A DNA stretch of 64,000 bases. It comes from Glutinoglossum americanum. Taxonomy: Eukaryota > Ascomycota > Geoglossomycetes > Geoglossales > Geoglossaceae. The stretch lies in contig JAGHQL010000096.1 in assembly GCA_020080175.1 (NCBI GenBank), positions 1 to 64,000 of the forward strand, given 5' to 3'. This document shows positions 33,301-44,225 of this stretch, in pieces; position 1 is the first letter of the stretch; the number at the start of each line of letters is the position of its first letter. The notes beneath the pieces are model-generated. The model did not search any database, was not told where the DNA came from, and saw only the letters and a list, made by a program, of their open reading frames with translations. Made by a program: the position numbers and the translations under genes.

Positions 33301-34261
33301 GATATACCATCGGCGGCACCATCTTCTCCCGTATTTGGATCGTTGTCCCCATCCGCTGCAGAAGCCATTGTTGCTCCGTCTTCCTCCACGGACTTGCGGC
33401 CCTCAGCGGCCTTGGACCGGGCACCAAGCACATCCCAGCCGAAGCTCTTGACAAAAACCACTACTAAGGGGAGGTTAGTGTGTTCTCTATCATGGCCCAA
33501 CAAGTCTTTCAGCACCTCCAGCGGGAAGGGTTCGGCATCACTGTCTGAGCGCTGGCCAGCTTTTCCTTTCCCTAGGATGTCATTTTTTCCGCCCGGCCCG
33601 CCAGTAACATCCTTCCCTCTAATAGTATCATCCGGGTTTGTAATGTCGTCCAAACTCCTCAACACCCCGACTAGCCAAAGTTCGGTGACGACCCTGAGCA
33701 GAACTCTTTGCCTTCCCAGCCGCTCCTTCTCCTCTCTCTCCCTAGCTTCAGCCGTCAGCCCCTTGAGCGAAGCCTTCTCTGGTGTTGCTAGACCACGTCC
33801 AACCAGCCAACCCAAGTAGTATGTAAACTCCGCCGGACCGAACCGTTGATGCAGGGCACTGACAACTTCTACCCCAGCTGCAATTTCCCCAGGTGATTTC
33901 AGCCTGCAAAGGCCCTCATAGCAAGCCGAGACAATTTCGGATAGGTACTTATGTAGAGATAACGTGCGGATTTCTTGAATGAAGGCGTTCAAAGTTGGAG
34001 CCGTGATCGCTGTGCGAAGACGTTTTATGAGAGCTGTATTTTTTTTGAGCGAGGAGTCAAGTGACTTGTTAACTTGAAAGACACCTGATTGCGGCATGAG
34101 CATTGCATAGAATAGCCGTTGAAAGATGTGGTCAGACCCTTATCACCCGACCAGGCTCGCGCGTTGAGCTCACGCAACTCTCCTAATGTTCAATTATTCG
34201 GTCAGTATACTCTGGAGAAAGTAAAGTAGAGCTGCTACATACTCTTCCTGGATCTATCCAT
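30358..34261 (-). CDS. UPF2: Nonsense-mediated decay factor Upf2/Nmd2
   Basis: About 1,175 residues after removing seven introns (34183-34242, 34073-34137, 31930-31961 or a longer form to 31976, 31586-31637, 31372-31427, 31030-31086, 30667-30720). Upf2 bridges Upf1 and Upf3 and activates decay of transcripts with premature stops. The N-terminus MDRSRKRELRELNARAW runs into SLDSSLKKNTALIKRLR, the start of the first of three MIF4G domains. The third contains KYLGELYNYKMVDSPVIFD and DFFRIRLVCTLLDTCGMCFD. A very acidic linker follows, then the C-terminal Upf1-binding segment TVELPSDSNFAVAMK with EEQQRIKNLVLNYDLRDD. The last intron begins with GC (CAG|GCACGC) and is needed to join the family-conserved QQ|TRTVELPSD. 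It is divergent from the acetyltransferase gene. Confidence 0.96.
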
Positions 34262-34641
34262 GACAATTATTGCGGTGGGACGATAGTTGGAGTTGTTTAC
34301 GGCGTGCGTAATGTCATGGGAAGAATTTAGGAAAATCTCAAGGAATACACATGATTCGTCAGACGGAAAGAAATTTTGTGGAGATAGTTAACTATCTGCC
34401 CACGTCCAAGGTATCGAATAGAATAAATTTAAGCGCTCAGTGGCTCTGTAGTGGTGGTTAATAACACCACAGAGGTGGAAGGTTGCAAGGGTGGTGCATG
34501 GGGTACGTACGGTAATGTTCAGAGCTCAATCTTACCCCAAAATATTTATTCAGCCGCAAAACAGGGCAAGGCCCCTCACGTGTTTTTGCCCCACTCTGTA
34601 AACGGCAATTGAAAACTTGTAGTGGTTATTGAATACACAAG
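34262..34641. other. Divergent promoter between UPF2 and AAT-like gene
   Basis: 380 bp separating two start codons on opposite strands, so it serves both genes. No recognised site was seen. Confidence 0.6.
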
Positions 34642-36158
34642 ATGTCACGATGTGACACACTGCGACCTGTTGGTGAGAGAGGTCAGTTAATCAAATCTTA
34701 ATACTACAAATCTCATCCAAGTATGCGCATTTAGGGAACCTTGAGAAGATCTCTACGGCACGACACAACCTTGGATTTTACAGATCAGTTGCGGTCACGG
34801 CGACATATGTCTGTTCTGAACTCTTGGGTGACCTAGAATGTGTCATCTGGGCGGCTTTACAAGAGGTAGTTCTTCGTCATCCAGTCTTATGCTGTGGCAT
34901 TGTCGATGAAGATACTAGAAGTCCTACTTTCATCCGTCTGGCAGCAATCGACCTACGTCGGAATGTGCTCTTTAAGTCGAGCGAAGCGGGAGATGGCAAA
35001 GAGTTTTCCAATTGCCTTGAAGGAGAGCATTCGAAACTTTGGCCGGATCTCCAATTCCGGCCGGGTTGGAGACTTATCCTCATGAAACCCCAGGGAAGCA
35101 GAGATGGCGAAAGAGCTCCGACAGATCAATCAGGAAAGCGGTTAGAAATAGATGTACTATTTGTCTGGCACCATGCACTTTGCGATGGACTCAGCGGTGC
35201 CGCCTTCCACCATTCATTACTCAAGGAGTTGCGAAGGATATCGTGCCAAAGTCCACCAGCCAATCAATCCCCAGTTATCCAAATCCCTTGTTCGGTCCAG
35301 TTATCTCCACCAATTGAGAAACTAATGGAATTTCCTACAACATGGGCTTTCATCGGCCGACAGCTATGGGGTATATTTGCGCCCTTATGGTTGTGTGGTC
35401 GGCCCGCGACGATCAATCCTGAGTGGATAGACACTGAGAATTCTCTCCCAAGTATAGATGATTACAAGTCTCGCGTCCGCCTCATTTCTGTACCTGCGGA
35501 GGGTTTAGAGTGTTTGAGGGTGGAATGCAGAAAGGCAACAGTCACGTTGACTGCACTTCTTCAAGGTGTGATTGGTGTTTCGTTGATGGAACTCGACGCA
35601 ATTGGCTTTACTGGTCACGTCCCGTACTCTATGAGAAGGTTCACCGGCACACCTATGAGTGAGATGGTCGACCAGGTATCCGAAATGTGCGTCAACTACG
35701 ATAGCCCATTAATCGCTAATCTCACTCGCAACCCACGGGATGCCGAGCGGATCTGGGAAACCGCCCGGCACTTCCAGGACGTAATGAAAGGGGAGATGGC
35801 GCGAGCGCCGGTAGATAATCCCCTAAGTATGCTACCTTACCTCTCCGACTACCACAACTTCTTCCGAAAAAGGCTCGGTAAACCCAATGGCACTTTTGAG
35901 GTGTCGAACCTCGGTGAGTTTAAAAACGCTGAAGGACAAGCCGCCAGAAAGGGCCAGTGGGGAATCGAGAGGATGATCTTCAGTCAATCTGCGATGGCTG
36001 TTGGGCCCGCGCTAGGTTTCAATTGCATCAGCGTTGAGAACGGACCATTGATGATCAGCTTGACATGGCTGGACGGCATCATAGAGGACCAGCAGCTTGA
36101 ATCCCTAGCCTCAAAGGTCGAGATGAAGCTAAAAACCCTTAGTCTAACGAAGAGCTAA
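34642..36158 (+). CDS. Alcohol O-acetyltransferase-like protein
   Basis: 484 residues from two exons (intron 34673-34734). The first exon reads MSRCDTLRPV and splicing completes VGNLEKISTARHNLGFYRSV, a typical N-terminus of the fungal alcohol acetyltransferase family (PF07247). The acyltransferase motif HHALCDG (about residues 156-162, HxxxD type) matches the catalytic histidine and aspartate of this BAHD/condensation-like superfamily, and FEVSNLGEF occurs near the C-terminus. Family members transfer an acetyl group from acetyl-CoA to alcohols or to small natural products; the substrate here is unknown. The frame lacks an ATG downstream of the intron, which is why the upstream exon was sought. 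No polyketide, terpene or peptide synthase lies nearby, so nothing supports a biosynthetic cluster. Confidence 0.83.
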
Positions 36159-36301
36159 GGCTTAACGCATAAATTGCCTTTTCCCTTTTCTCCCGTATAG
36201 TACGGGAGGATTCAGTTGGTTTATTAACAAACTGTAGAAGTGATTTACTACACTAAGGGTCCAACGACCTATAAACCGCGCACATAATTTAAACCCATGA
36301 T

Positions 36302-36820
36302 TCAAGCAACTACACCACGCTCGGCGCTAGGTCCCCTAATGGTTTTCTCCCCACCCGCCCCATCCCCATACGTACTCGCACTCTCACTACTGAACCCCTG
36401 CATCTTCTTCACCTCGGCTCCCAAGGACCTCTCATGCATCACCCTCTTCATATCCTGCTCGCTCCAGCTCTGCTTCCTATCACTCAGCCTTGGCAGAAAT
36501 TCCTCCCCCCCCCTCCCGGCATCAGCGAGCGCTTGCTTATAGCTGCTCATCGTGCCCTCGCTCCCGCGACGACCACCTCCATCGTAGTTGGTGGGATACG
36601 AGTTCTGAGGGCCGCCACCATTGAAGAGATCGAGGTTTCTCAATGAAGGGGTCGGTGAGGGCCTGGCACTCGTAAGGGAGTAGTCGGAGGGGTCTACCTT
36701 TAGGCTGTCGTCGATGATTTTTCGCGTTGCAGCAGCGGAGCCGGATTGGCGGACGTTCGGGTTGTCTCTTGCCCTAGGGTTGGGATAGCTCGTCGGATAG
36801 GTTTCCGGTGATAAGGACAT
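36302..36820 (-). CDS. Small uncharacterised conserved-looking protein
   Basis: A single exon of 172 residues starting MSLSPETYPTSYPNPRARD. It is hydrophilic and rich in Ser, Gly, Pro and Arg, with no signal peptide or membrane segment. A short helix-like stretch, FLPRLSDRKQSWSEQDMKRV, followed by MHERSLGAEVKKMQGFS, is the most ordered part and resembles, from memory, the C-terminus of small ascomycete proteins of unknown function. It is convergent with the acetyltransferase gene (143 bp between stops). Confidence 0.7.
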   Translation of the reverse strand: MSLSPETYPTSYPNPRARDNPNVRQSGSAAATRKIIDDSLKVDPSDYSLTSARPSPTPSLRNLDLFNGGGPQNSYPTNYDGGGRRGSEGTMSSYKQALADAGRGGEEFLPRLSDRKQSWSEQDMKRVMHERSLGAEVKKMQGFSSESASTYGDGAGGEKTIRGPSAERGVVA

Positions 36821-38557
36821 TGTTTATTGTCCCTCGTCGATGAAGATTATAACCTTTCTTTTGTTGCTGAAGGTGGCTGCTTCAATCACACCCAGATACT
36901 TTTTTCTTTATGGTCCTTTGTGGCAAATAGGCTTTCGCCGTAGATGAGCTCGATGGCGCCATCAAAGTCAATCTCACCTGTTCATCAGGCTATTACTTTT
37001 TCACCCCCTGGCCGCCCAAATTGCTAGCTCGCATCACGATGGGAGGCCCGGGGTCCGGATTACGAATTGAGGCAGAAAATCCGCGTATCTGGTTATCTTA
37101 TCTTATCTTGGCGCAGATCAGATCGATCAATCCCTGTTTTACCCCGCCAAATGACATCATCGCATCGCAAACTCTACCCCACCAACAGCGGAGACCACGC
37201 AAATAGACAATAAATATATATGCTTTCGAAAAGTAGTATAATACGGTGGCTAGGATCCTCCTTCCGTTTTGCATTAAGGCCTCGCCGGAATACCTACCCT
37301 CCTCAGTTCCAGCGCGAATACCAGAAACCCCAGCAAACGGTCTCATCTCCGCATCCCCCCTTTCTGTCCCCAGCGCTAGCAGCTATTCCAAAGGCGGGCT
37401 CACTGCACTTCCTCCCTCTAGCCTAACGGATATACACTCTACCCGCTTCCGTTTATAATAGGTCACATCCCAGAATCCTTCACCGAGTATATAGGCCAGA
37501 CACAATAAGTTTTGAGGCCTACAAAGCTCCGACACCAGAGGCAGTGAGAGGATTAGTAGGGAATATGCGGGAGAGACTCAGCACTGCGCACACGGTTTGC
37601 GAAAGCGGAATGATAGAACCATCAGGCGAGGAATAGGAACCGCGGTGAGGGAGACATGTGGATGGAGACACATGATTGATGTGGTGAGGGGCCTGACCTT
37701 TACAATGGCTACATGGCACTTGTTGCCGGGGCATATACAAGGGAGATCGAGGGCTTCAGGAGGCGAACATGGTGGCATTCGCAGTTGAGACGCCGATGTT
37801 GCTGCGAGGCGTCACCAGAGCTGCAGTGCGTAGTCTCATCTAGCCACTGTCACACACGCAGAGCAAGCACAGGAAGCAGGCAACCTATTCTATCGTGGAC
37901 TTTCAGAATCTGATGCTCTGAAGCAAACAAACGAGGTTCTCCACTTGGGAGAACTGATCGAACCACCAAGTACTAATTCTGAAAAGAATAGCACATCTTG
38001 CAAACCCAAAGGTCAGTTAGCTACTGGACAGATGGAAAAGCCTTTATAGAACACCGCTACAGGGTATCCGGCAACAACTTGCAAAATGAAAGCTAGCTTC
38101 TCAACCAATCATTTGGATCGCCGGCAAGCTTTTTAGCAGACATGTTTGAGGTAAGAAAAAGCTCAAAGATGACCTCCAGAAGCTAACTATCTAGTCGGTG
38201 GATAAGGCAAAGTGTCTTTATTGCTGCGCCTCATCGCATATCACATCTGTGCGATAAAGTTTAAGACACTGCGGTGAAATCAATAGGGATAGATAGAGAG
38301 GGCATCCTTCGCTATGCAGACAAGCATAACATAAAATGCAATAGGAGAGGGAATTTGAAAATTCGAGCGTGAAACGGCGAGAACCTCAGAATCTCAGAAT
38401 CTGAAAGGCACTCGAGGGTAGCAAAGTAATCGCGAATGAGGTCGAATCCACCAGAAGACTAGTAGCATCCGTATAATCGCATCGATATTCGCTTAAAAGA
38501 GCAGGACAACATTCGTTGATTGGCATCTGCGGAAAATTTAGGAAGTGCATTCGGTGT
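36821..38557. other. Intergenic region without supported gene
   Basis: 1.7 kb with only short open frames. A small direct repeat of CTCAGAAT is at about 38384-38400. No RNA gene or element was recognised. Confidence 0.55.
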
Positions 38558-40115
38558 TCAGTTTTTCGGTTTCTTCCAGAAGTATTGCTAAAGTGAAAAA
38601 CCGCGGGTAAGTATTCTGCAAAACATCGCTTTTAGAGAATACAAGATATCTAACCTTATGCTGCTTTCTGCAGTTTCTCAGACTAGGTTTCCCAAGACAC
38701 TCAACAACAGCCGCTCTCCTATCCTGATCCGTGTCCTTTTCCGGGACATAGTAGAATTCGTTCTCAAGAGCCTTGCCAGCAGCATCTTTGCCCTCACGAC
38801 TAATCTCTCCAATACATGCAGTCGATGCGAGAATTTCCTTCAAATTCTGTTCATTCCAAGAAGAAGAACCACTATGCTCTTTGAATTCCGATGGAAGATT
38901 AGCAAGAAGGGTTGACATTGGGGTCGATTGAGTACGCGAGAATGCGAGTTGATTGATGACGTGATTGGCCACCAGGCCGTTATCAGGCCTGTCAGCTTCC
39001 CCTGGGGCCACAACGTGCGGAGAAGTTTTAGGGCCAAGGGGGCAGCGACTAGGGGATGCACCCGTCGGCAATGACGCCATACGAGGCAACAGATTATCGC
39101 CGTTAGGACCGAATGAATGGATAATAGGGTCGTTCTCCTCATCATGGTCAAAGAGATCTAGTCGGGGTTCACTCAGTTCACTAGAAGGGTGACAGTCGTC
39201 CTCGATGTTAGTAAATTCTGAGCCTTTTCGAACTGGCTCGGCAGGGCCTGGCAATTCTTGGTCATTGTGTTCGTCATCCGAAACGTCCTCATCTTCATAT
39301 ATCGCAATGGGGTTTTGGATCCCCTCTGGCTCTGAAGGAAGGAAAGTAGAAGAGGTGGGGAAATGAGCGTGGCCCGCAGGCGAAGGAGAAACTGGCGACC
39401 CCAACCGGGCACCACGACGAAGCGGACTTGACCCAATTGCTCTACCAGGGCCCGGCAGTGTATCTATACCTTGTCTTGGGGAACTCCCTTCACCCCAGGT
39501 GGTATCCGAATCGGCCGAAGAGTGCTTTCTTTCGCGAACAGGCCACGCGACCGACACACGCGAGTCTTGGACGTCGAGCATTATCTCCACATGCTCCTCG
39601 TCTGAAATAAATACTTCATCCTTAGGTACTTCCCATGCACGTCCTCGGCAGTGTACTTTCATCCCATTATACCCAACACACTGAATTTCGATCCTATTTG
39701 GCTCCGTCACGGAAGGCGCGGGAATGTATCGGGCACGAACGTGGACGCGTGAGATGAGCGAATTACCTCGGAGGACGTAATCGCAAGAGGTGCTAGATCT
39801 GCCCATGACTACGGTGTCTCCATTCTCGGAGAGGGTGATGATCGGCAAAGCTGAGAGTGGCGCGCGTTCTGAGACCATAGATTGCGTTCTCTGAAGAGTA
39901 GGGCGTGGCAACGGCAATTGAGGTGGAGACGAAGGAATGAACCCGATTGAAGATGAGGGCGCAGGCGTTGGGTAACTAGGCTTGTCCGAACTGCGAGCCT
40001 GTCGTTTTGGTCGAGGTTCGAATTCTAGTGCTGGAAGAAGCGACGGAGCAGAGCGTTTGACGCCAGCAACTGGGGAGAGTTGGGAGCTGACCCGACTTGA
40101 GGGAGACGAACCCAT
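38558..40115 (-). CDS. FHA-domain protein, possibly Tos4/Plm2-like
   Basis: About 496 residues using ATG 40115, with one intron (38588-38654) near the end. The frame is open to an earlier ATG at 40364, but the extra 83 residues look like translated 5' UTR or intron. A forkhead-associated phosphothreonine-binding domain lies at about residues 90-190, with the core VVMGRSSTSCDYVL and SRVHVRARY (Arg, Ser and His-Val positions as expected). An acidic Ser/Pro-rich region follows. The conserved-looking C-terminus has LRNCRKQHK, spliced to QYFWKKPKN and then stop. Yeast Tos4 and Plm2 are FHA chromatin proteins of G1/S and DNA-damage control; the present match rests on layout and tail and is tentative. 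Confidence 0.8.
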
Positions 40116-41397
40116 CCTGGATACTGTGCTAGATATTGCTCCGGCGAGCTGAAGATCCCAATATGAGGGCCTCCAATATGGGAGGACCGCGTTCACGCCG
40201 AAAAGGTAACACGCGATATATCGAAGGAGCTGTGTTTGTTCTATCTGCGGACGAAGATGATAAGGAAATGTACCTAGAGGAGGGTAGGATTTGATAGAGA
40301 GGAGGCCGATAAAAGAAGGCCTTGGAGTTGGGGGGTCAGAGCCAGAGGAGGAGGAGGGTTGCATTCGAGGCCGCGTGAAAGAAGGGCAGTTTCCAGCTTG
40401 TGTAAGACAGACGCGGTTCGCGTTGGTGCTAAGTTAGTTGTCGGTTAAGCGGCGGTTCTTGGCATCACGTCAAACCATCCAAGCCTTTTAGCTTAGAGCA
40501 GTCAGTAGGGCAGATCTAGAACGTGAGATCCTCATTCAGGCAGCGTTGACATATTGGAGGCATTGGCCCTCCAGGAAAAAAAATAACTACATCTCTGCGA
40601 AATCTACACCAGATGGCGCCTCTATTTTCCGTTTCTCTCCTCTGTCCCATCTCGCGCCCACCGAAACCGAAACGCGACATCCCAAACCCCAGTCAGGCCT
40701 CGGCTTTTGCCTGCATCGAATTGAAATCCTGCACCGCGAAATAATCTCTCCCAACCTCGTCATATTTCTTTACTCGCCAGGCTTCACGCTAATCCACAGT
40801 AACGCGCATTCGATGGGCACGGCGCAGTAAATTCCTCATAGTTAACTCGAGCTGACTGAAAACATCTGCACTGTCTGCACAGTTCTGCAGGATGCAGTGG
40901 CCTTACATAGCTAGATCACCCATCCGCGTCGTGGGCAGCAATTGGCAATCGCAGACCTTTCTTTGGATGATGATTAGAAAAAAGCATCTCCTAGATTAAG
41001 TTTTGGAAGCATCAGCTGGGTTATCTTCAATCGGAATAGCCTGCCTTTTTACACCGCACTGAATAGGTCTAGATCAACTTGTAAATGGAGCCATCGCGGA
41101 AATGTTAAGAGTATTTCTTTTGAAAGAGTAAATCCCCAACCCGAGATCGGCAACTTAAGGCGGAAGCGATGAGAATGCAAAAAAATCAAGCATGTGTATT
41201 TCCCATCCAAGTAGTAGTACTCTGCCTAAACGCCGTGAAATCAACGAGCGAATGCATGCAATGGCCGTGATTGGATGATTGATATTTCAGCAGGCATTTC
41301 CTAAAGAGGCTAAACTAGAATCTTGGCGCGGAAATTTCGACCCACAATTCCTCGTCGACACATTGATACCTCGAGCTTTGGAAGCTCCATATCATCT
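40116..41397. other. Divergent intergenic region (FHA gene / UTP30)
   Basis: 1.3 kb between two starts, including the questionable 83-codon extension of the FHA frame (40116-40364). No other gene was seen. Confidence 0.55.
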
Positions 41398-42807
41398 ATG
41401 GCGCAAACTACTACCGTGACAAAAGCAGCTCCTGCTCAGTCTCAGTCACCATACCAACTAGACAAGGAACAAGTATGTCCCTGTGTTAGCTAGGATCTTT
41501 GATGCCCAATTCCCGGGGACTATATCGCTGACTCTCGCAGACGTTGAAAGCCTCCAGAGCTCTCTTAGCCCACATCGAAAACGAGAAACGGAACAAGGAC
41601 TCGAAGGCGGAGAAACGAAATCTACTTGCTAGCACCGAAGGCAGTTCGGATGAGGAAGGGATAGAGCTTAGTGATGTCCCAATTTGGTTGGTCCTGACCA
41701 CAAAACGCCATATCATTGACAAAAAGCGTTTGAAACCTGGGAAAATGTGCGTACCTTCCTATCGTACCACGCAGCAGCTTACCAAAGCTTCCCCTAACTA
41801 TGAAATATGCTCACAGTTCAATTCCCCACTCTCTCAACACATCACGAACATCCACCATTTGTCTTATAACTGCCGACCCACAACGTTCGTTCAAAAATGC
41901 TGTCGCTAATCCTTTATTCCCCGCCCACCTGCGCACTCGCATTACCCGCGTGATCGCTATCTCTAAGCTCCGCTCAAAATACAAACCCTACGAGAGCAAA
42001 AGGCAACTCTTTAGTGAACATGACATCTTCCTTGCCGATGACAGGATCGTGGCTTTGCTGCCGAATATATTAGGAAAGGCCTTTTATAAGAGCGGAACGA
42101 AGAGACCGGTTACAGTCAACATCGCTGCAGAAGATGAAAGAAAAAGTAAAGAAAAGGAGAAGAAAATGAAAAGCAGAAAAGACACTGAGGTGTCAGACCA
42201 TTCTGTGGCGTCTCCAGAACGGTTGGCAAATGAAATTACGAGAACACTATCAACGGCTTTGGTACATCTCTCACCTTCTACATGCACATCTATTCGCGTT
42301 GGGAAGGCTAGTTGGGATGCAATCAAGGTTGCCGAGAATATTGACGCAGCCGTTGCTGGCCTTACAACAAAATTCGTACCAAAGGGCTGGAGAGGCGTCA
42401 GGGCTATACATATCAAAGGTCCCGAAACAGCGGCGCTGCCCCTGTGGCTAGCGGATGAGTTATGGTTAGACGAAAGCGACATCCTAGAAGATGTGCCTGT
42501 AGGTGACGAGGTAAAAGCGATTGAGGGTAGTAGGGAGAAAACAGAGGGTACAAGTAAGAAAAGAAAGGCTCCTGAGTCCGAAGAAGGGACAAAGGCACAG
42601 AAGAAATTAAAGGGAGCTAAAAAGGGGAATGAAGGGGAGCTACCCGACGATTTGGGTAAAGAAATTGCTCTGCGAAAAGAAAAGCTGAAGAAACAGAAGG
42701 CTGAGGCAAAGGAGGAGGCCGAAGAGGCAGTAGTAACGAAGAAAGCTATGAGAGCCAAGGCGGCTGATGACGGCAAAGCGAGGGCGAAGACCAAAAAGTC
42801 AAAATAG
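41398..42807 (+). CDS. UTP30: Ribosomal L1-domain biogenesis protein (Utp30/Cic1-like)
   Basis: 423 residues after removing two introns (41473-41540, 41747-41816). The N-terminus MAQTTTVTKAAPAQ leads into TLKASRALLAHI and a ribosomal protein L1-like domain (about residues 30-270). Its hallmark lines are SDVPIWLVLTTKRHI, ISIPHSLNTSRTSTICLITA and WRGVRAIHIKGPETAALPLW. The C-terminal ~130 residues are Lys/Glu/Ala-rich with KKRK-type nuclear localisation motifs, as expected for a nucleolar ribosome-assembly factor. Fungi have two such proteins, Utp30 (small-subunit processome) and Cic1 (60S, ITS2); I cannot separate them by eye, so the symbol is provisional. Confidence 0.88.
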
Positions 42808-43059
42808 TGATATCGGATTTTTACTACGAATGCTTAGACGAAAGGCGTTTACGGGAAGATCTCGTCCTTATAATCCGTCTAGATTCGCGCTCTTAGCTTT
42901 CCAGTCCACTTGACCGAGCCAATTAGCATTTGCATACATTAACGATGTCATAGATTCCGACAGAACCAAAACCAGTAGAACCACCTGCCCCCAAGACAGC
43001 CATTTCATATAACTCCGCACAGCGCGTCCAAAGCAATAATATAACACGTATGGGTCCGA

Positions 43060-44052
43060 TCAAAGCTCCTCTCGGAGGTCAGTAATACCCTCCGACGGAC
43101 TAAAGTATTCCCTAAATGCCCTCGTCAGGAGTTTGTCATTAAGCTCCATATGCCTTCCCTCCGCAATCCGAAAATCTAACCCCCCCTTCTCCCCTAGCTT
43201 CCTCAGGCCAATCCAGTCCTCACGCCAAATATCCCTCCGTTGCAGCGGCGTTACGAAACCACTCGTACGATTGACCTCGGCAAACCAAGCACTCTCTTTT
43301 GGTATCGCAGTCGTGTCATCGCTAAACATATACGTCGCGAACTTCTCTAGACTTGCAAGGTTCGCCGCGTACGTCTTATTCTTCGTTTCTCGCTCATTGT
43401 TAATATCGGCCAGAAAGTTGCTAAATTCGAGATATGAAGATAGATCCTCGGGGTCGCGGAAATACTGTGCGGGCACAAATCGAGACTGTACGAACGACGA
43501 CCATGTGCTACTCTTCATGACCCCAATCGCAGCCTTACATACCCAGTCATTGGGGTCACAGTCCTGAAACTCACTGATCCCGTTGTGCTGGCTGCCGAAT
43601 GTTACGAAGCTCCGTACCGGCGGGCTATTGCATCGTTCGATATAGCCGCGCAAAAATTGGCCACCTTGCGAGAATCCAAGAGCGTTGATACCACTGGGGG
43701 AAGCGGAGAGGATTGGGTGGGATGCGAGGTCCTCGCACACTTGGGCAAGCTGGATAGTTAGGTTGCCGAAGAAAGTAGCGGCTCTATCGCCAGAAGGATT
43801 ATCATCGAGACGGATATTATAGACAAAAGTTCCTGGGTTGACTTGTTCAGCTAATTTGCCAACGGATTTGAGGCCGTCAGCGTCGTAGTTATCGCCTATT
43901 GAGATTAGCAGTGTAGCTATTTGCGCTTGACCAACAGGATTACCTAGACCGTGCCAGATAACAAGCGGCAATGGATTGGTGTTAGCTACTACCCCATAGG
44001 AAAGTCTAGAGGCAGCTAGGAGAAGGAGGGCGGAGCTCGAGCTCGAAAGCAT
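43060..44052 (-). CDS. PPT1: Palmitoyl-protein thioesterase
   Basis: A single exon of 330 residues. It removes S-linked fatty acids from proteins in the vacuole/lysosome (human PPT1/CLN1 family). An N-terminal signal peptide, MLSSSSSALLLLAASRLSYG, is followed by PLVIWHGLGN, the oxyanion-side motif of this alpha/beta hydrolase. The nucleophile elbow is GFSQGG, followed by the family line FVTFGSQHNGISEFQDCD. The catalytic histidine is in EGRHMELND near the C-terminus, and the acid is probably in the preceding segment MFSDDTT. Three N-glycosylation sequons are visible. The length is normal for the family. Its start is only 173 bp from the start of the divergent CTK2-like gene. Confidence 0.95.
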   Translation of the reverse strand: MLSSSSSALLLLAASRLSYGVVANTNPLPLVIWHGLGNPVGQAQIATLLISIGDNYDADGLKSVGKLAEQVNPGTFVYNIRLDDNPSGDRAATFFGNLTIQLAQVCEDLASHPILSASPSGINALGFSQGGQFLRGYIERCNSPPVRSFVTFGSQHNGISEFQDCDPNDWVCKAAIGVMKSSTWSSFVQSRFVPAQYFRDPEDLSSYLEFSNFLADINNERETKNKTYAANLASLEKFATYMFSDDTTAIPKESAWFAEVNRTSGFVTPLQRRDIWREDWIGLRKLGEKGGLDFRIAEGRHMELNDKLLTRAFREYFSPSEGITDLREEL

Positions 44053-44225
44053 GGCCGATGGTGGTTCTTACATGGGGAGGGTAGATGGAAGGCAGAGCGT
44101 CGTCAGCCAAAATACAAAAATGCAAGGGGACTCCATTGCAAACTTTCTTAGTCAGCCACCAACTACCTCCCGCGACACCCTCTCCAAGTCCTAAACGCCT
44201 TTGGAAGATTGGTGTTCCCAATATT

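Noticed and set aside
33280-33819. 179-residue antisense ORF opposite UPF2
   Set aside because: Ser/Pro-rich shadow of a confirmed coding exon.
34824-36158. Start of the acetyltransferase at 34824
   Set aside because: That codon is TTG. The conserved N-terminus continues upstream and joins an ATG exon at 34642 by a GTGAGA...TTTAG intron in phase.
40116-40364. Extra 83 N-terminal codons on the FHA protein
   Set aside because: Composition and splice-like sites suggest 5' UTR; ATG 40115 fits better, though the longer form is possible.
42084-42794. 236-residue antisense ORF opposite the UTP30-like gene
   Set aside because: It mirrors the Lys/Glu-rich coding strand, giving Ser/Phe-rich low-complexity sequence without family features.
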